DNA of 64,000 nucleotides, taken from the NCBI RefSeq assembly GCF_002251735.1, contig NZ_NOXS01000035.1, positions 66,814-130,813 of the forward strand, read 5' to 3'. Shown here piece by piece: positions 47,819 to 61,315 of the stretch. How positions within the stretch are numbered: position 1 is the first letter of the stretch; every line of letters starts with the position of its first letter. Below the pieces are notes generated by a model. That model saw nothing but the letters and a program-made list of their open reading frames with translations, was not told where the DNA came from and made no database searches. Origin of the DNA: Elstera cyanobacteriorum. Lineage in GTDB: Bacteria; Pseudomonadota; Alphaproteobacteria; Elsterales; Elsteraceae. The translations under genes were made by a program, and so were the position numbers.

Positions 47819-49125
47819 TCCCGCCCGGCCTGCTGATCGCCGCCCCACGCTCCGGCGCCGGAAAGACCACCATCAGCCTCGGGATTATGCGGGCGCTCAC
47901 CCGGCAGGGGGTTGCCGTCGCGCCGGTGAAATGCGGGCCGGACTATATCGATCCCGCCTTCCATACCGCCGCCTGCGGACGGGCGGGGGTCAACCTCGAT
48001 TCTTGGGCGATGGACGATACTCAGCGCGCTGCCCTGGCCACGCAAGCACTGACCGGGGCCGATCTTGCGGTGGGGGAGGCTTTGATGGGCCTCTTCGACG
48101 GCGTGCCCGGCCCAATCGGGCGCATGGGATCATCCGCCGATATTGCCGCGTCCCTCGGCTGGCCGGTGGTGCTGGTGCTGGACGTCAGCGGCCAATCGCA
48201 AACTGCCGCTGCCGTCGCGCTTGGCTTTCAGCGGTTCGATCCGCGCCTACAGGTGGCGGGGGTGATCCTCAACCGTCTCGGCAGCCCCCGGCACGAACGC
48301 TTGATCCGCGCGGCGATGGCGCCCCTTGGTCTGCCGATCCTCGGCGCCGTGCCCCGGACCGCCAGCATCGCGTTACCGGAACGGCACTTGGGCCTCGTTC
48401 AAGCCGGGGAAACCGCCGATCTAGCCGCGAAGCTCGATGCCCTGGCCGATCTAGCCGAAACCCATATCGATCTCGCCGCCCTCAGGTCGCTTGCCGCGCC
48501 AACGCGCGCGGCGGCTGCCCCCGCCCGCGCCGTACGGCCGCCGGGCCAGCGCATCGCCCTGGCGTGGGATGCCGCCTTCAGCTTTCTCTATCCACATCTG
48601 CTGATGCAATGGCGCGCGGCGGGGGCGGAGGTTTTGCCCTTCTCCCCGCTTGCCGACGAACCGCCCCCCGCGCATGCCGATTGCGTTTGGCTGCCGGGGG
48701 GCTATCCCGAACTCCACGCTGGGCGCTTGGCCCAGAATGCCGCGTTCCTGACCGGGCTGCGGCGGGCTGCGGACCGAGGGCCCGTCCACGGGGAGTGCGG
48801 CGGCTATATGGTCTTAGGAGAGAGTTTGATCGACGCGGCGGGGGTTACCCACCCGATGGCCGGGCTGCTGGGGCTTCAGAGTTCCTTTGCCACCCGCCGC
48901 ATGACCTTGGGGTATCGCCGGGTCACCCTAAGCGCCGATGGTCCGCTGGGGGCAGCGGGAACACGTCTGCGCGGTCACGAGTTTCATTACGCGACCGTGC
49001 GCGATCTCGGCGGCGATCCGCCCTTCGCGACGGGGGAGGATGCTTACGGCAGCCCGCCGCAGGCGATGGGAAGCCGCCGGAATAGGGTTTCCGGCAGCTT
49101 CTTCCACGTTATCGCCCCCGAATAG
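47815..49125 (+). CDS. cobB: Cobyrinic (hydrogenobyrinic) acid a,c-diamide synthase CobB
   Basis: A 436-residue glutamine-dependent amidase. The N-terminal dethiobiotin-synthetase-like ATPase has P-loop PRSGAGKTT (residues 11-19) and KCGPDYIDPAFH. The C-terminal class-I-type glutamine amidotransferase has the nucleophile Cys in GPVHGECGGYMVLGE. In the aerobic route it amidates the a and c side chains, producing the CobNST substrate. It is the last gene of the plus-strand cob run and is convergent with the glcG-like gene 3 bases away. Confidence 0.94.
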   Translation: MIPPGLLIAAPRSGAGKTTISLGIMRALTRQGVAVAPVKCGPDYIDPAFHTAACGRAGVNLDSWAMDDTQRAALATQALTGADLAVGEALMGLFDGVPGPIGRMGSSADIAASLGWPVVLVLDVSGQSQTAAAVALGFQRFDPRLQVAGVILNRLGSPRHERLIRAAMAPLGLPILGAVPRTASIALPERHLGLVQAGETADLAAKLDALADLAETHIDLAALRSLAAPTRAAAAPARAVRPPGQRIALAWDAAFSFLYPHLLMQWRAAGAEVLPFSPLADEPPPAHADCVWLPGGYPELHAGRLAQNAAFLTGLRRAADRGPVHGECGGYMVLGESLIDAAGVTHPMAGLLGLQSSFATRRMTLGYRRVTLSADGPLGAAGTRLRGHEFHYATVRDLGGDPPFATGEDAYGSPPQAMGSRRNRVSGSFFHVIAPE

Positions 49126-49128
49126 CGG

Positions 49129-49554
49129 TTACTTCTGCGCCGCTAGGAACGCATCGATCCCGGCTTGGGCAACGTCCTGATCCTGCGCTGGGGTGCCGGA
49201 GCTAACGCCGATCCCGCCGACGACCGCGCCATCGACGATCACCGGGAGACCCCCGCCGACCACCATCAACCGCCCGCCGATGGCGGAGGCAATACCATAG
49301 GCCGGGGCGCCCGGCTGAGAGGCGGAGCCATATTCGTGCGTCGCCTTCTTGGCCGCCGAGGCGGTAAAGCTCTTGTCGATGGCAATGGTGATGGAGGTGA
49401 CCTTGCCGCCGTCCATCCGGTCGAAGGCGATCAATTGACCGCAATCGTCGGTGATGGCGATGCACATCGGCACGCCAATCGCGGTGGCGCGGGCGCGCGC
49501 CGCCGTTAGCATCAAATGCGCATCGGCAAGGTCGAGGCGGGAGACAGTCATCAT
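49129..49554 (-). CDS. GlcG/HbpS-like (DUF336) protein
   Basis: A 141-residue DUF336 protein with the family pattern ITDDCGQLIAFDRMDGG ... SITIAIDKSFTAS and a C-terminal GGGLPVIVDGAVVGGIGVSSG. Relatives include GlcG of the glycolate operon and haem-binding HbpS. It begins 2 bases after the malate synthase G stop, echoing the glcG-glcB pairing in other bacteria, so a role linked to glycolate/glyoxylate use is inferred. The start is ATG 49554 (or 49551); longer frames run into the glcB coding region. No signal peptide. Confidence 0.85.
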   Translation of the reverse strand: MMTVSRLDLADAHLMLTAARARATAIGVPMCIAITDDCGQLIAFDRMDGGKVTSITIAIDKSFTASAAKKATHEYGSASQPGAPAYGIASAIGGRLMVVGGGLPVIVDGAVVGGIGVSSGTPAQDQDVAQAGIDAFLAAQK

Positions 49555-49556
49555 GG

Positions 49557-51713
49557 TCAGGCGGCCTTCTTCGCTTTGGCTTCCCGGCGGCGGGCGTGCA
49601 GCACGGGTTCGGTATAGCCGGAGGGCTGCTGCACCCCGGTAAAGATCAAATCGCGGGCGGCGGCGAACGCCACCCCGTCGAACGCCGGAGCCATCGGCGT
49701 ATAGAGCGGATCGCCCGCGTTTTGCGCATCGACCTTCACCGCCATGCGGCGCAGGCTTTCCTCCACCTGCGCCTCCGAAATCAGCCCGTGCAGCAGCCAA
49801 TTGGCGAGGTATTGGGAGGAAATGCGCAAGGTCGCCCGGTCTTCCATCAGCCCGACATCGTTGATATCCGGAACCTTCGAGCAGCCAATGCCCTGATCGA
49901 TCCAGCGCACCACATACCCAAGGATCCCTTGGCAGTTATTATCAACCTCACGCTGAACTTCCTCCGCCGACAGGTTGCGGCCCGTCAGCAGCGGCGGGGT
50001 GAGCAGCAGATCGGAGCTGGCGGCGGTGCGGGTCTTCAACTCGTTCTGGCGGGCGAAAACGTCGAGCTGATGATAGTGCGTCGCGTGCAGGGTGGCAGCG
50101 GTCGGCGACGGCACCCAGGCGGTATTCGCCCCGGCTTTCGGATGGCCGATCTTCACGGTCAGCATTTCCGCCATCGCGTCGGGCTTGGCCCACATGCCCT
50201 TGCCGATCTGGCCCTTGCCCTGCATGCCGGTGGCAAGCCCGCTATCGACATTGCCGTTTTCATAGGTCGAGAGCCACGCAGCGTCCTTCATCTCCGCCTT
50301 CGGGACGAACGCCCCCGCCTGCATGGAGGTATGGATTTCGTCGCCCGTGCGATCCAGGAAGCCGGTATTGATGAAGACCAGCCGGTCCTTCACCGCGCGG
50401 ATACATTCGCGCAGGTTCGCCGAGGTGCGGCGTTCCTCGTCCATCACCCCCAGCTTCACGGTGTTGCGCGGCAGGCCGAGAATAGCTTCGACGCGGGCAT
50501 AGAGGGTATCGGCAAACGCAACCTCTTCCGGCCCGTGCATCTTCGGCTTCACCACATAGACTGACCCGGCGCGCGAGTTGCGCGGGCCGTCCGTGCGCTT
50601 GAGATCGTGCATTGCGGCGGTGACGGTCATCAGCGCATCCAGCATCCCTTCCGGGGTTTCGGCCCCGTCCAGCAGCACGGCGTCGGTGGTCATCAGATGG
50701 CCGACGTTGCGCACCAGCAGCAGGGCGCGGCCCGGCAGAGTCAGCGTGCCGCCATTGGGGGCCGTGAAAACCTTATCCGGGTTCAGGCGGCGGGTGAGCG
50801 TCGTGCCGCCCTTCTCGAAGGTTTCCGTCAGATCGCCCGTCATCAGGCCCAGCCAATTGACATAGACGGCGGTTTTATCCTCGGCATCCACGGCGGCCAC
50901 CGAATCTTCGCAGTCTTGAATGGCGGTCAGGGCGCTTTCCAGCACCACATCGCGCAGGCCCGCCGGGCTGGCAGCGCCGACCGGATGCGACGGATCGATC
51001 AGCAGTTCGATATGCAATCCGTTGTGGCGCAAGACGTAGGAGGCTTTTTGGCCGTCTTCCGTGTACCCGACGAAGGCCGCAGGGTCTTTAAAGCCAACCG
51101 TCTGCCCCCCGACGACCGCGACCAGCGCCGCCCCGTCGCGGCGATACGCCGTCACTTCCTTATGGGATGCCCCGGCCAGCGGCACGGCACTATCGAGGAA
51201 GTCGGCCGCCCAGGCCACCGCTGCCGCACCGCGTTTCGGGTCGTAGCCCTTGCCTTCCGGTTTACCGGGCAGGGCATCGGTGCCGTAGAGCGCATCATAG
51301 AGCGACCCCCAGCGGGCATTGGCGGCATTGAGGGCGAAGCGCGCATTCATCACCGGCACCACCAACTGCGGCCCGGCGAGGGTGGCGATTTCCGCATCGA
51401 CATTCTGGGTGCCGACCGTGAAGTCCGGCCCCTGCGGGACGAGGTAGCCGATCTCCCTCAGAAAAGCCTGATAGGCGGCGCTATCCCAGGCCTGACCGCG
51501 ACGGGCGAGCAGCCAAGCATCAATCTTCGCCTGAAGGTCATCGCGCACCTGCAACAGGCGCTTATTCTCCGGCGCTAGATCAGCCAACAGTTTTGCATAG
51601 CCCGACCACAGGGCGTCAGCCGTCACGGGCAGGCCGGGCAGAATTTGGCTTTCCACCAAATCCGCCAAGCATTTCGCCACCTGTAACCCTGCGCGCGTCA
51701 CATACTCGGTCAT
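49557..51713 (-). CDS. glcB: Malate synthase G
   Basis: A 718-residue monomeric malate synthase that condenses glyoxylate with acetyl-CoA to give malate. The length and segments such as [24 protein letters not shown] and [18 protein letters not shown] are typical of isoform G. The ATG at 51713 gives the standard start ([16 protein letters not shown]) after a GGGGGAG site; an upstream in-frame codon is rejected. It is the first gene of a glcB-glcG-like operon and divergent from an IclR-family regulator likely to control it. Confidence 0.95.
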   Translation of the reverse strand: MTEYVTRAGLQVAKCLADLVESQILPGLPVTADALWSGYAKLLADLAPENKRLLQVRDDLQAKIDAWLLARRGQAWDSAAYQAFLREIGYLVPQGPDFTVGTQNVDAEIATLAGPQLVVPVMNARFALNAANARWGSLYDALYGTDALPGKPEGKGYDPKRGAAAVAWAADFLDSAVPLAGASHKEVTAYRRDGAALVAVVGGQTVGFKDPAAFVGYTEDGQKASYVLRHNGLHIELLIDPSHPVGAASPAGLRDVVLESALTAIQDCEDSVAAVDAEDKTAVYVNWLGLMTGDLTETFEKGGTTLTRRLNPDKVFTAPNGGTLTLPGRALLLVRNVGHLMTTDAVLLDGAETPEGMLDALMTVTAAMHDLKRTDGPRNSRAGSVYVVKPKMHGPEEVAFADTLYARVEAILGLPRNTVKLGVMDEERRTSANLRECIRAVKDRLVFINTGFLDRTGDEIHTSMQAGAFVPKAEMKDAAWLSTYENGNVDSGLATGMQGKGQIGKGMWAKPDAMAEMLTVKIGHPKAGANTAWVPSPTAATLHATHYHQLDVFARQNELKTRTAASSDLLLTPPLLTGRNLSAEEVQREVDNNCQGILGYVVRWIDQGIGCSKVPDINDVGLMEDRATLRISSQYLANWLLHGLISEAQVEESLRRMAVKVDAQNAGDPLYTPMAPAFDGVAFAAARDLIFTGVQQPSGYTEPVLHARRREAKAKKAA

Positions 51714-51727
51714 CGCCCCACTCCCCC

Positions 51728-51827
51728 GAAAAGATTTTCCCGGAGCTTGGGCCGTTTTGCGCTGCGGGACCAGAGGGGACGCAAAGTTTTTCCACGATAC
51801 GGAAATCACTTTTGCCAGAATGGAAAA
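51728..51827. promoter_or_regulatory. Shared glcB/IclR-regulator promoter region with palindromes
   Basis: Three candidate operators lie in the 156-base divergent gap: GAAAAGATTTTC at 51728-51739, TTTCC-N7-GGAAA at 51789-51805, and TTTTGCCA-GAA-TGGAAAA at 51810-51827. Elements built on TTCC/GGAA or TGGAAA palindromes are usual for IclR-family regulators. Which one is bound is not known. Confidence 0.45.
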
Positions 51828-51869
51828 TTATCGCCATCCCGCCTACACCGGAACCGGGGGGAGAAAACC

Positions 51870-52634
51870 ATGACCGACAAAACCGGCGGCGTACAATCGG
51901 TGGAACGGGCCTTGAGCCTGCTGGAAAAGCTGGCGGCCCAGGACGAAGGGATGCGCCTGTCCGACCTTGCGACGGAGGTTGGTCTGACAGTTTCAACCGT
52001 CCATCGCCTACTGACCACGCTAGAGCAGCGCGGCTTTGTCCATGCCGATCCCAGCAGCAAACGCTGGCACGTTGGGCGCAGCGCCTTTGCCGTCGGCGCG
52101 GCCTTCGTGCGCCAGCGCCACTTCGTCGCCCCCGCCCTGCCCTACCTGCGGCGCTTGCGCGATGCCACGCGGGAAACGGCCAACCTCGGCATTCTCGAGG
52201 ACGGCGAGGTGCTGACCCTCAGCCAAGTGGAAAGCCGGGAGATTACCCGCGCCATCTCCCCGCCCGGCGGGCGCGTGCCGATGCTCAACTCCGGCATGGG
52301 AAAGGCGATGCTGGCGACTTGGGACGATGCCGCCATCGACGGGTTTCTCGCCGCCCATCGCTTCGAACGCAAAACCCCCCGCAGCCTGGGGGACCGTGCG
52401 GCCGTGCTGGCGGAAATCGCCGACATCCGCGCGCGCGGCTATGCGGTAGACGATGAAGAATATGTCCCCGGCCTGCGCTGCGTCGCCGCTGCAGTGCTCG
52501 GCCCGCAGGGAGAAGCCGTCTGTGCCCTCTCCGTCTCCGGCCTCGCTGCCCGGATGACGGCGGACCGGGTGGCGGAAACCGGACGGCGGATCATCGCGCT
52601 GGCCGGGGAGTTCTCGGGGTGGCTGCGAGGGTAA
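51870..52634 (+). CDS. IclR-family transcriptional regulator (probable glyoxylate-module regulator)
   Basis: A 254-residue regulator. An N-terminal winged helix-turn-helix (residues about 8-70; LSDLATEVGLTVSTVHRLLTTLEQRGFV) is followed by the IclR ligand-binding domain (about 80-250; INLGILEDGE-like NLGILEDGEVL, PMLNSGMGKAMLA, GYAVDDEEYVPGLRCVAAAV). The ATG at 51870 follows a GGGGGGAG site. It is divergent from glcB, so glyoxylate or a related C2/C4 acid is the likely effector. Members of this family can act as repressors or activators. Confidence 0.9.
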   Translation: MTDKTGGVQSVERALSLLEKLAAQDEGMRLSDLATEVGLTVSTVHRLLTTLEQRGFVHADPSSKRWHVGRSAFAVGAAFVRQRHFVAPALPYLRRLRDATRETANLGILEDGEVLTLSQVESREITRAISPPGGRVPMLNSGMGKAMLATWDDAAIDGFLAAHRFERKTPRSLGDRAAVLAEIADIRARGYAVDDEEYVPGLRCVAAAVLGPQGEAVCALSVSGLAARMTADRVAETGRRIIALAGEFSGWLRG

Positions 52635-52713
52635 GTTACTGAGAATTGCAAACCTTTGCATTTTACAGAGTAATTTGCAAAAATACGCTATCACTTTATT
52701 ATTAGAGGTCAGA

Positions 52714-53127
52714 ATGCTCAACAAGAAATTAATTTTTATATTTATTTCACTCTCAAATCCTTCTTTTGGAGAAGAAGATAAAAATTTGATAATAATGAAA
52801 AATTTACAAAGTGAATATGCAAACTGCGCTGCATACTATCACATATCCTCCCTGTGTTTTTCATCAGAAAAGGATAGACAATTACGAGAAAATTTAGAAG
52901 GATTATCTGAAATTTTTATTAAAAGAGCAATTCTCATTGGAAAGAAGATCAATATGAGTTCAGACGCAATATCATCGCGCTTAGAATTATCAATCAATAA
53001 TATAAACGACATTATGAATAACAATTACATAAACATATCATCTATACTTTTACGATACGGTGAAAAATGTAAACTTTCCATTGAAAATCCTGAGAAATTT
53101 ATAGATGAATATATAATAAATAAATAA
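52714..53127 (+). CDS. AT-rich small secreted protein, unknown function
   Basis: A 137-residue protein in strongly AT-rich DNA, Lys/Ile/Asn-rich and unlike its neighbours. The N-terminus (MLNKKLIFIFISLSNPSFGEED) looks like a Sec signal peptide with cleavage near residue 18-19. The mature part is mostly helical and has a CAAYYHISSLC segment plus a third Cys (GEKCKL). A good ribosome site (AGAGGT) precedes ATG 52714. I do not recognise the family. It occupies the place immediately upstream of a HigA-like antitoxin gene where a toxin gene would be expected, but it does not resemble a RelE/HigB toxin. Probably horizontally acquired. Confidence 0.65.
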   Translation: MLNKKLIFIFISLSNPSFGEEDKNLIIMKNLQSEYANCAAYYHISSLCFSSEKDRQLRENLEGLSEIFIKRAILIGKKINMSSDAISSRLELSINNINDIMNNNYINISSILLRYGEKCKLSIENPEKFIDEYIINK

Positions 53128-53182
53128 TATCGCGTCGCTGAATGCAAAAATATTATGACGCAACCAAAGCGGAGAGCGTGTA

Positions 53183-53575
53183 ATGGAACCGATTCGCCCC
53201 CTGAAGACCGAAGCCGATTACGAAGCCGCGCTGGCGGAAATCGAAGGCTATTTCGAGAATGAACCCGAGATTGGCAGCGAGGCCGCCGACCGGTTCGACC
53301 TTCTAGCCTTGGTCATCGAAGCCTATGAACAGAAACATTGGCCCATCGAAGCCGTCGATGCGCCAGATGCGCTACGCGAGCGCATGGAAGCCAAGGGCCT
53401 TACCCAGAAGGACCTCGCCGAGGTTCTGGGGTCGAAATCCCGTGCCTCCGAGGTCCTAAACCGCCGCCGTCACCTGACGCTGGAACAGGCGTGGAAGCTG
53501 CACCGGGAGTGGCAGATTCCTGCCGATGTGCTCATCCATCCCTATGCTTTGAAGTCCAACCGGGCAACGCCCTGA
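53183..53575 (+). CDS. HigA-type antitoxin / XRE-family regulator without visible toxin
   Basis: A 130-residue protein of the COG5499 HigA group. An N-terminal helical region (PLKTEADYEAALAEIE) is followed by an XRE helix-turn-helix at about 65-118 (MEAKGLTQKDLAEVLGSKSR). In typical loci the HigB toxin gene lies immediately upstream on the same strand; here an AT-rich secreted-protein gene is found instead and the downstream gene is convergent. It could be a solitary regulator or the survivor of a broken toxin-antitoxin pair. An inverted GCGTC/GACGC pair (53132-53160) upstream may be its own operator. Confidence 0.8.
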   Translation: MEPIRPLKTEADYEAALAEIEGYFENEPEIGSEAADRFDLLALVIEAYEQKHWPIEAVDAPDALRERMEAKGLTQKDLAEVLGSKSRASEVLNRRRHLTLEQAWKLHREWQIPADVLIHPYALKSNRATP

Positions 53576-53581
53576 TAGTCT

Positions 53582-54061
53582 CTACGAACCCTGCCGCTCC
53601 GCCGCCAATTGATCCGAGAGTTTTTCGATAATCGCCGTCAGCCGGGCGATTTCCTGTTCGCGGAGGGCGTCGATTTTGGCGTGCAGGAGTTCAATCTCAA
53701 GCTCGGCCTTCACGTTCACGGCGTAATCATGCTCGGCCTCGCGCCGGTCGATTTCGGCCTGACGGTTCTGGCTCATCATGATGATCGGCGCGGTATAGGC
53801 CGCCTGGAACGACAGCATCAGGTTTAGCAGAATGAAGGGGTACGGATCCCAGTCGATCACGCCCGTCACATTCAGCAGAATCCAGGCGCACAGCAGGGCC
53901 GATTGAATGATGATGAACCGCCAGGAGCCGACCGTCAGCGCCACGGCATCGGCAATGCGATCCCCCAGGCGCGGCGCTTTCGCTTGGTCTTCCGCGGCCG
54001 GGCGGCGACGGCGCAGTTCCGCCAAACGGCGATGATCGGCGTCGGAAAAGGGCAGGTTCAT
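53582..54061 (-). CDS. DUF1003 membrane protein
   Basis: A 159-residue protein of the DUF1003 family. A short N-terminal tail precedes the conserved core with two membrane helices (about residues 46-70 and 76-98; SWRFIIIQSALLCAWILLN, DPYPFILLNLMLSFQAAYTAP), then the IIMMSQNRQ motif and a charged coiled-coil C-terminus (about 105-155). The function of the family is unknown. It is convergent with the HigA-like gene 6 bases away. Confidence 0.9.
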   Translation of the reverse strand: MNLPFSDADHRRLAELRRRRPAAEDQAKAPRLGDRIADAVALTVGSWRFIIIQSALLCAWILLNVTGVIDWDPYPFILLNLMLSFQAAYTAPIIMMSQNRQAEIDRREAEHDYAVNVKAELEIELLHAKIDALREQEIARLTAIIEKLSDQLAAERQGS

Positions 54062-54143
54062 CGCATATCCCTAGAAAACGGCCTGCCGGGGTTGTAGGCG
54101 ATCCGGGGGGAGGCGTCAAAGCCGCTTGGTGTTTAGGAGCGGC

Positions 54144-54485
54144 CTACCCGAAATTCTCATAAAAACACACAACATCCTCGTCCGGTGCGGTGTCGGCCAC
54201 GGCCTGCACCATCGCCCGGCACATGGCGATGAATTCGGGCGGATGGTCGTCGGCATACTCGCGCGCCATGCGCTTTAACTGTTTAACCTCGCGCGCGTCG
54301 AGTTCGATGCCCGGCGCGCCGTCCTCTTCCAGCACTTCGCCCAGTTCGAAATAGTCGAAAATATCCGAAAGGTGGAAATCCCCCTCGTCATAGGGGAACA
54401 CAAGGTCGAAGGCGCCGCTGGGCGTGACGAGGTAGACCCCCGGATCGAGATCTGTCAGCGAGACCTGACCGCCCTGTACCGCCAT
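54144..54485 (-). CDS. Conserved-looking small acidic protein, unknown function
   Basis: A 113-residue acidic protein with coding character like its neighbours, ending VVCFYENFG. It contains a LDPGVYLVTPSGAFDLVFPYDEGDFH segment and a helical C-terminal half. There is no signal peptide or membrane helix. It lies 33 bases downstream of the ligA stop on the same strand and may share its transcript. I do not recognise a domain. Confidence 0.6.
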   Translation of the reverse strand: MAVQGGQVSLTDLDPGVYLVTPSGAFDLVFPYDEGDFHLSDIFDYFELGEVLEEDGAPGIELDAREVKQLKRMAREYADDHPPEFIAMCRAMVQAVADTAPDEDVVCFYENFG

Positions 54486-54518
54486 TCCGCCCCTCGCGCT
54501 TATAAACTTCGCATAATG

Positions 54519-58311
<3,793 letters not shown>

Positions 58312-58315
58312 GGCG

Positions 58316-59146
58316 TCAGAAAATATCCGTGATGGATTCGATTTGGCGCCCGAACCAACCGCGCCCCGGTTCCCCCTGGGTCATCGGGCGCTTGCCGCCG
58401 GTCATCAGCGCATAAGATTCGGCATACCAGCGCGAGCCAGGGTAATTATGCCCCAGCACGGCTGCCGCCGCCTGGGCTTCATCCTTCAGCCCTAGCGCCA
58501 GATAGATTTCCGTCAGGCGCAGCAAGGCTTCCGGTACATGGGTGGTGGTCTGATATTGATCGACCACGCGGCGGAAGCGATTAACCGCTGCCGTATATTG
58601 TTCGGTGCGCAGATAGAAGCGCCCGATTTCCATTTCCTTGCCCGCCATATGGTCGCGGGTCAGGTCGATCTTCACGCGCGCATCGCGGGCGTAGGAACTA
58701 TCGGGATAGCGCCGCACCACTTCGTTCAGCGCGCTCATCGCCTGTTCCGTCAGGCTTTGGTCGCGGGATACATCGGCGATCTGGGCGTAGTAGCTGATCG
58801 CCTTAATGTAATAGGCATAGGGCGTATCGCGGTGGCTCGGGTGCAGTTGGATGAACCGATCCATCGCAATGATGGCATCATCGAACTGGTCGCGCAGATA
58901 ATGGGTATAGCCCGACATCAACTGCGCTTTGGTCGCCCAGACAGAATAGGGATGCTGGCGTTCGACTTCATCGAACTGCTTGCCCGCCTGCTCGTAGCGT
59001 TCGGCCAGCATGGCATCCATCGCCTGATTGTAAAGCTGCTCCACCGGCGCTTCGACATAGACGTTGGGATCCTCGTCGCTCGACGAGGCGCACCCGGCGA
59101 CGGCGAGCGGCAGCAACAAGAGTGCAGGCAGAAACAGGCGGCGCAT
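58316..59146 (-). CDS. bamD: Outer-membrane assembly lipoprotein BamD
   Basis: A 276-residue lipoprotein of the beta-barrel assembly machinery. The signal and lipobox LAVAGC give Cys19. TPR-like repeats follow with the family segments LYNQAMDAMLAERYEQAGKQFDEVERQHPYS and AYYIKAISYY. ATG 59146 places the lipoprotein signal at the N-terminus; a longer frame is rejected. It heads the bamD-recN-ligA run, conserved in alphaproteobacteria. The gene often found upstream (lpxC) is absent here, replaced by a chemoreceptor gene. Confidence 0.94.
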   Translation of the reverse strand: MRRLFLPALLLLPLAVAGCASSSDEDPNVYVEAPVEQLYNQAMDAMLAERYEQAGKQFDEVERQHPYSVWATKAQLMSGYTHYLRDQFDDAIIAMDRFIQLHPSHRDTPYAYYIKAISYYAQIADVSRDQSLTEQAMSALNEVVRRYPDSSYARDARVKIDLTRDHMAGKEMEIGRFYLRTEQYTAAVNRFRRVVDQYQTTTHVPEALLRLTEIYLALGLKDEAQAAAAVLGHNYPGSRWYAESYALMTGGKRPMTQGEPGRGWFGRQIESITDIF

Positions 59147-59230
59147 GGAACCTATCGTCCGAAAAACGTCAATCGGGCCTGACCCTACACCGGACACGGT
59201 GGAAAGGCCAAGGGTATCGTGGCCCCAGAT

Positions 59231-61315
59231 TTAGGCCGCCTGCACCGCCGTAATGAAGCCGCGAATTTCCCCGGCAAGATCACCGGTTTGCTTGGCCACC
59301 GCTTCCGATGCCCCCAACACCTGTTCCGCCGCCGCGCCGGTTTCGCCCGATGCCTGTTGAATGCGGGTGGTACTGACGGCAACGTCGCGCGTGCCGGCGG
59401 CGGCCTGCTGAACATTCCCGGCAATTTCCCGCGTGGCGGCTTCCTGGCCTTCCACAGCAATCGCAATATCGCGGGCGATTTGATGCAGTTCGGTAATGGT
59501 TTCGCCAATCCCCCGGATCGCGCGCACCACGTCGCCCGTCGCGGCCTGGATGCTGCCGATCTGGGCAACGATTTCTTCCGACGCGCGGGAGGTTTGCCCG
59601 GCGAGGTTCTTTACCTCCGACGCGACGACCGCAAAGCCCTTGCCCGCTTCCCCGGCGCGTGCCGCTTCGATGGTGGCATTCAGCGCCAGAAGATTGGTTT
59701 GCGAAGCGATTTCCGAGATCAGGCCGATCACCTCGCCAATACGCCCGGCGCTTTGCGACAGGGCTTCGACGGTGCTATCTGTCGCGCGGGTATCGCCCAC
59801 GGCCTTCGCGGCGATTTCGGCGGAATGTTCGACTTGGCGGCGGATTTCATTGACCGAGGCCGACAGTTCTTCCGTCGCCACCGCCACCATCTGCACATTG
59901 CCGGTCGATTGTTCGGCATTGGCCGAAACCGCCACGGCCTGCTTATTGGTCAGATCGGCGATGCCGGTCAGTTCCCGCGCCGTATCCTTCAACTGCTGGG
60001 CCGAACCAGTGAGGATGGTCACGAGATCACCCGCCTTGCGCTGGAAGGCGGATTGCAGCGCATCCAACCGGGCGGCGCGCGCTTCCTTATTGCGCCATTC
60101 GGCCTGCTGCGCTTCGGTCAGGTCGCGCGCCTCGATCATCGAACGGCGGAAGACTTCGACCGCCCGCGCCATCGCGCCCAATTCGTCGCGCTGACCCGTG
60201 GCGGGCAGGGAAATATCCAGCGTTCCGGCGGCAAGCTGTTCCATCGCCCCGGTCATCGCCACCACCGGACGGGCGATACCCTTACCGACGCGCCACGCGA
60301 TGATCCCGCCGATGATGGAACAGAGAACGCCGACCAGCACGCACAGCAGGGTCAGCCAATTGGCTTCGGCCAGAATATTCTTCATCGGCACGGCGACCGC
60401 CAAGCCCCAGGTGCCTTGGGTTTCGCCAAAGCCAATCGGTTGCAGCCGCAGGAAAAATTCCTTGTCGGCCAGTATGGCCCGGCCTTCAAAACTCTTACCC
60501 GCCGCCAGCGCTGTCCGCGCGGCTTCAGGCAAATCGCTGCTGGGCTGGGAGCGCAATCCTTCCTGCGGATGGGCGATATAGGTGCCTTTTTCCGAGATCA
60601 GGGCGATATACCCATCGCCATAGGGCCGCTGGGCATTGAGAAAGCTGGAGATATTGGCGAGCGACAGATCGATGCCCGCAACGCCCTTCAAATCGCCCTT
60701 GACCACCACCGGCACGACGGCGCTGGTCATCAATTCCTTGGTGAAATCATCAAGGTAAGGCTCGGTCACCGCCGGGCGGCGGGCCTTGCTGGCGGCAATA
60801 TAATATTCCTTTTGCTGAACTTCGGCGAAGCTGAGACCTTCCGACTCATCGGCCTTCGGCACGCCCTTCTCGCCCGGCAGCCACAGCAGGCTCATGCGGC
60901 CCGTAGACGGCAGCCCCAGGGTTTCGCCGCTCTGCTTGGCCTTAAACTCGGCATCGCGCCCCTCGAACCCATTATCGGCCATATCCACCCACGCGCCCGC
61001 ATAAGCGGGATTGGCCTGCATGATCTGCTGCAAGGTCCGGTTGACCGCCGTCCGGCGCGGGCTGTCTTGGCTGAGTTCCGTCTGGATCGCGCGCGCGGTG
61101 GAGGCAGCATCGCGCAGGGCGGCGCCCAATTCTTCGCGAATGCGCGCCTCCTGCGCCGTGGCAATCCCCTGCACCATTTTAATCGCCGTTGCCTCTGCGG
61201 CCGGGCGGGCCAGCAGGATCAGCGTTACCGCAATCGCCCCGGCGCAGGCCGCGATCATCAGGGCGGTGCTGAAGATGATTTTCGCCTTAAGGCTCGCGTG
61301 GCGCCAGAACGTCAT
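59231..61315 (-). CDS. Methyl-accepting chemotaxis protein with dCache-like sensor
   Basis: A 694-residue chemoreceptor. TM1 lies at about residues 13-36, and a large periplasmic double-Cache-type domain spans about 40-320 ([50 protein letters not shown]). TM2 is at about 324-346, then HAMP, and a signalling hairpin with tip [15 protein letters not shown] and [15 protein letters not shown]. Such sensors usually bind amino acids or organic acids. It stands alone in its orientation block. Confidence 0.93.
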   Translation of the reverse strand: MTFWRHASLKAKIIFSTALMIAACAGAIAVTLILLARPAAEATAIKMVQGIATAQEARIREELGAALRDAASTARAIQTELSQDSPRRTAVNRTLQQIMQANPAYAGAWVDMADNGFEGRDAEFKAKQSGETLGLPSTGRMSLLWLPGEKGVPKADESEGLSFAEVQQKEYYIAASKARRPAVTEPYLDDFTKELMTSAVVPVVVKGDLKGVAGIDLSLANISSFLNAQRPYGDGYIALISEKGTYIAHPQEGLRSQPSSDLPEAARTALAAGKSFEGRAILADKEFFLRLQPIGFGETQGTWGLAVAVPMKNILAEANWLTLLCVLVGVLCSIIGGIIAWRVGKGIARPVVAMTGAMEQLAAGTLDISLPATGQRDELGAMARAVEVFRRSMIEARDLTEAQQAEWRNKEARAARLDALQSAFQRKAGDLVTILTGSAQQLKDTARELTGIADLTNKQAVAVSANAEQSTGNVQMVAVATEELSASVNEIRRQVEHSAEIAAKAVGDTRATDSTVEALSQSAGRIGEVIGLISEIASQTNLLALNATIEAARAGEAGKGFAVVASEVKNLAGQTSRASEEIVAQIGSIQAATGDVVRAIRGIGETITELHQIARDIAIAVEGQEAATREIAGNVQQAAAGTRDVAVSTTRIQQASGETGAAAEQVLGASEAVAKQTGDLAGEIRGFITAVQAA

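Noticed and set aside
33207-53155. 13-mer TGCAAAAATATTA shared by the two AT-rich patches (33207-33219 and 53143-53155)
   Set aside because: It is an AT-rich word shared by two AT-rich regions and chance is plausible; unlike the cobO repeat it does not coincide with gene ends or element borders.
52635-53182. att-like repeats around the second AT-rich gene
   Set aside because: I looked for a duplicated end of the IclR or HigA-like genes and found only short TGCAAA-type matches; there is no repeat comparable to the cobO case.
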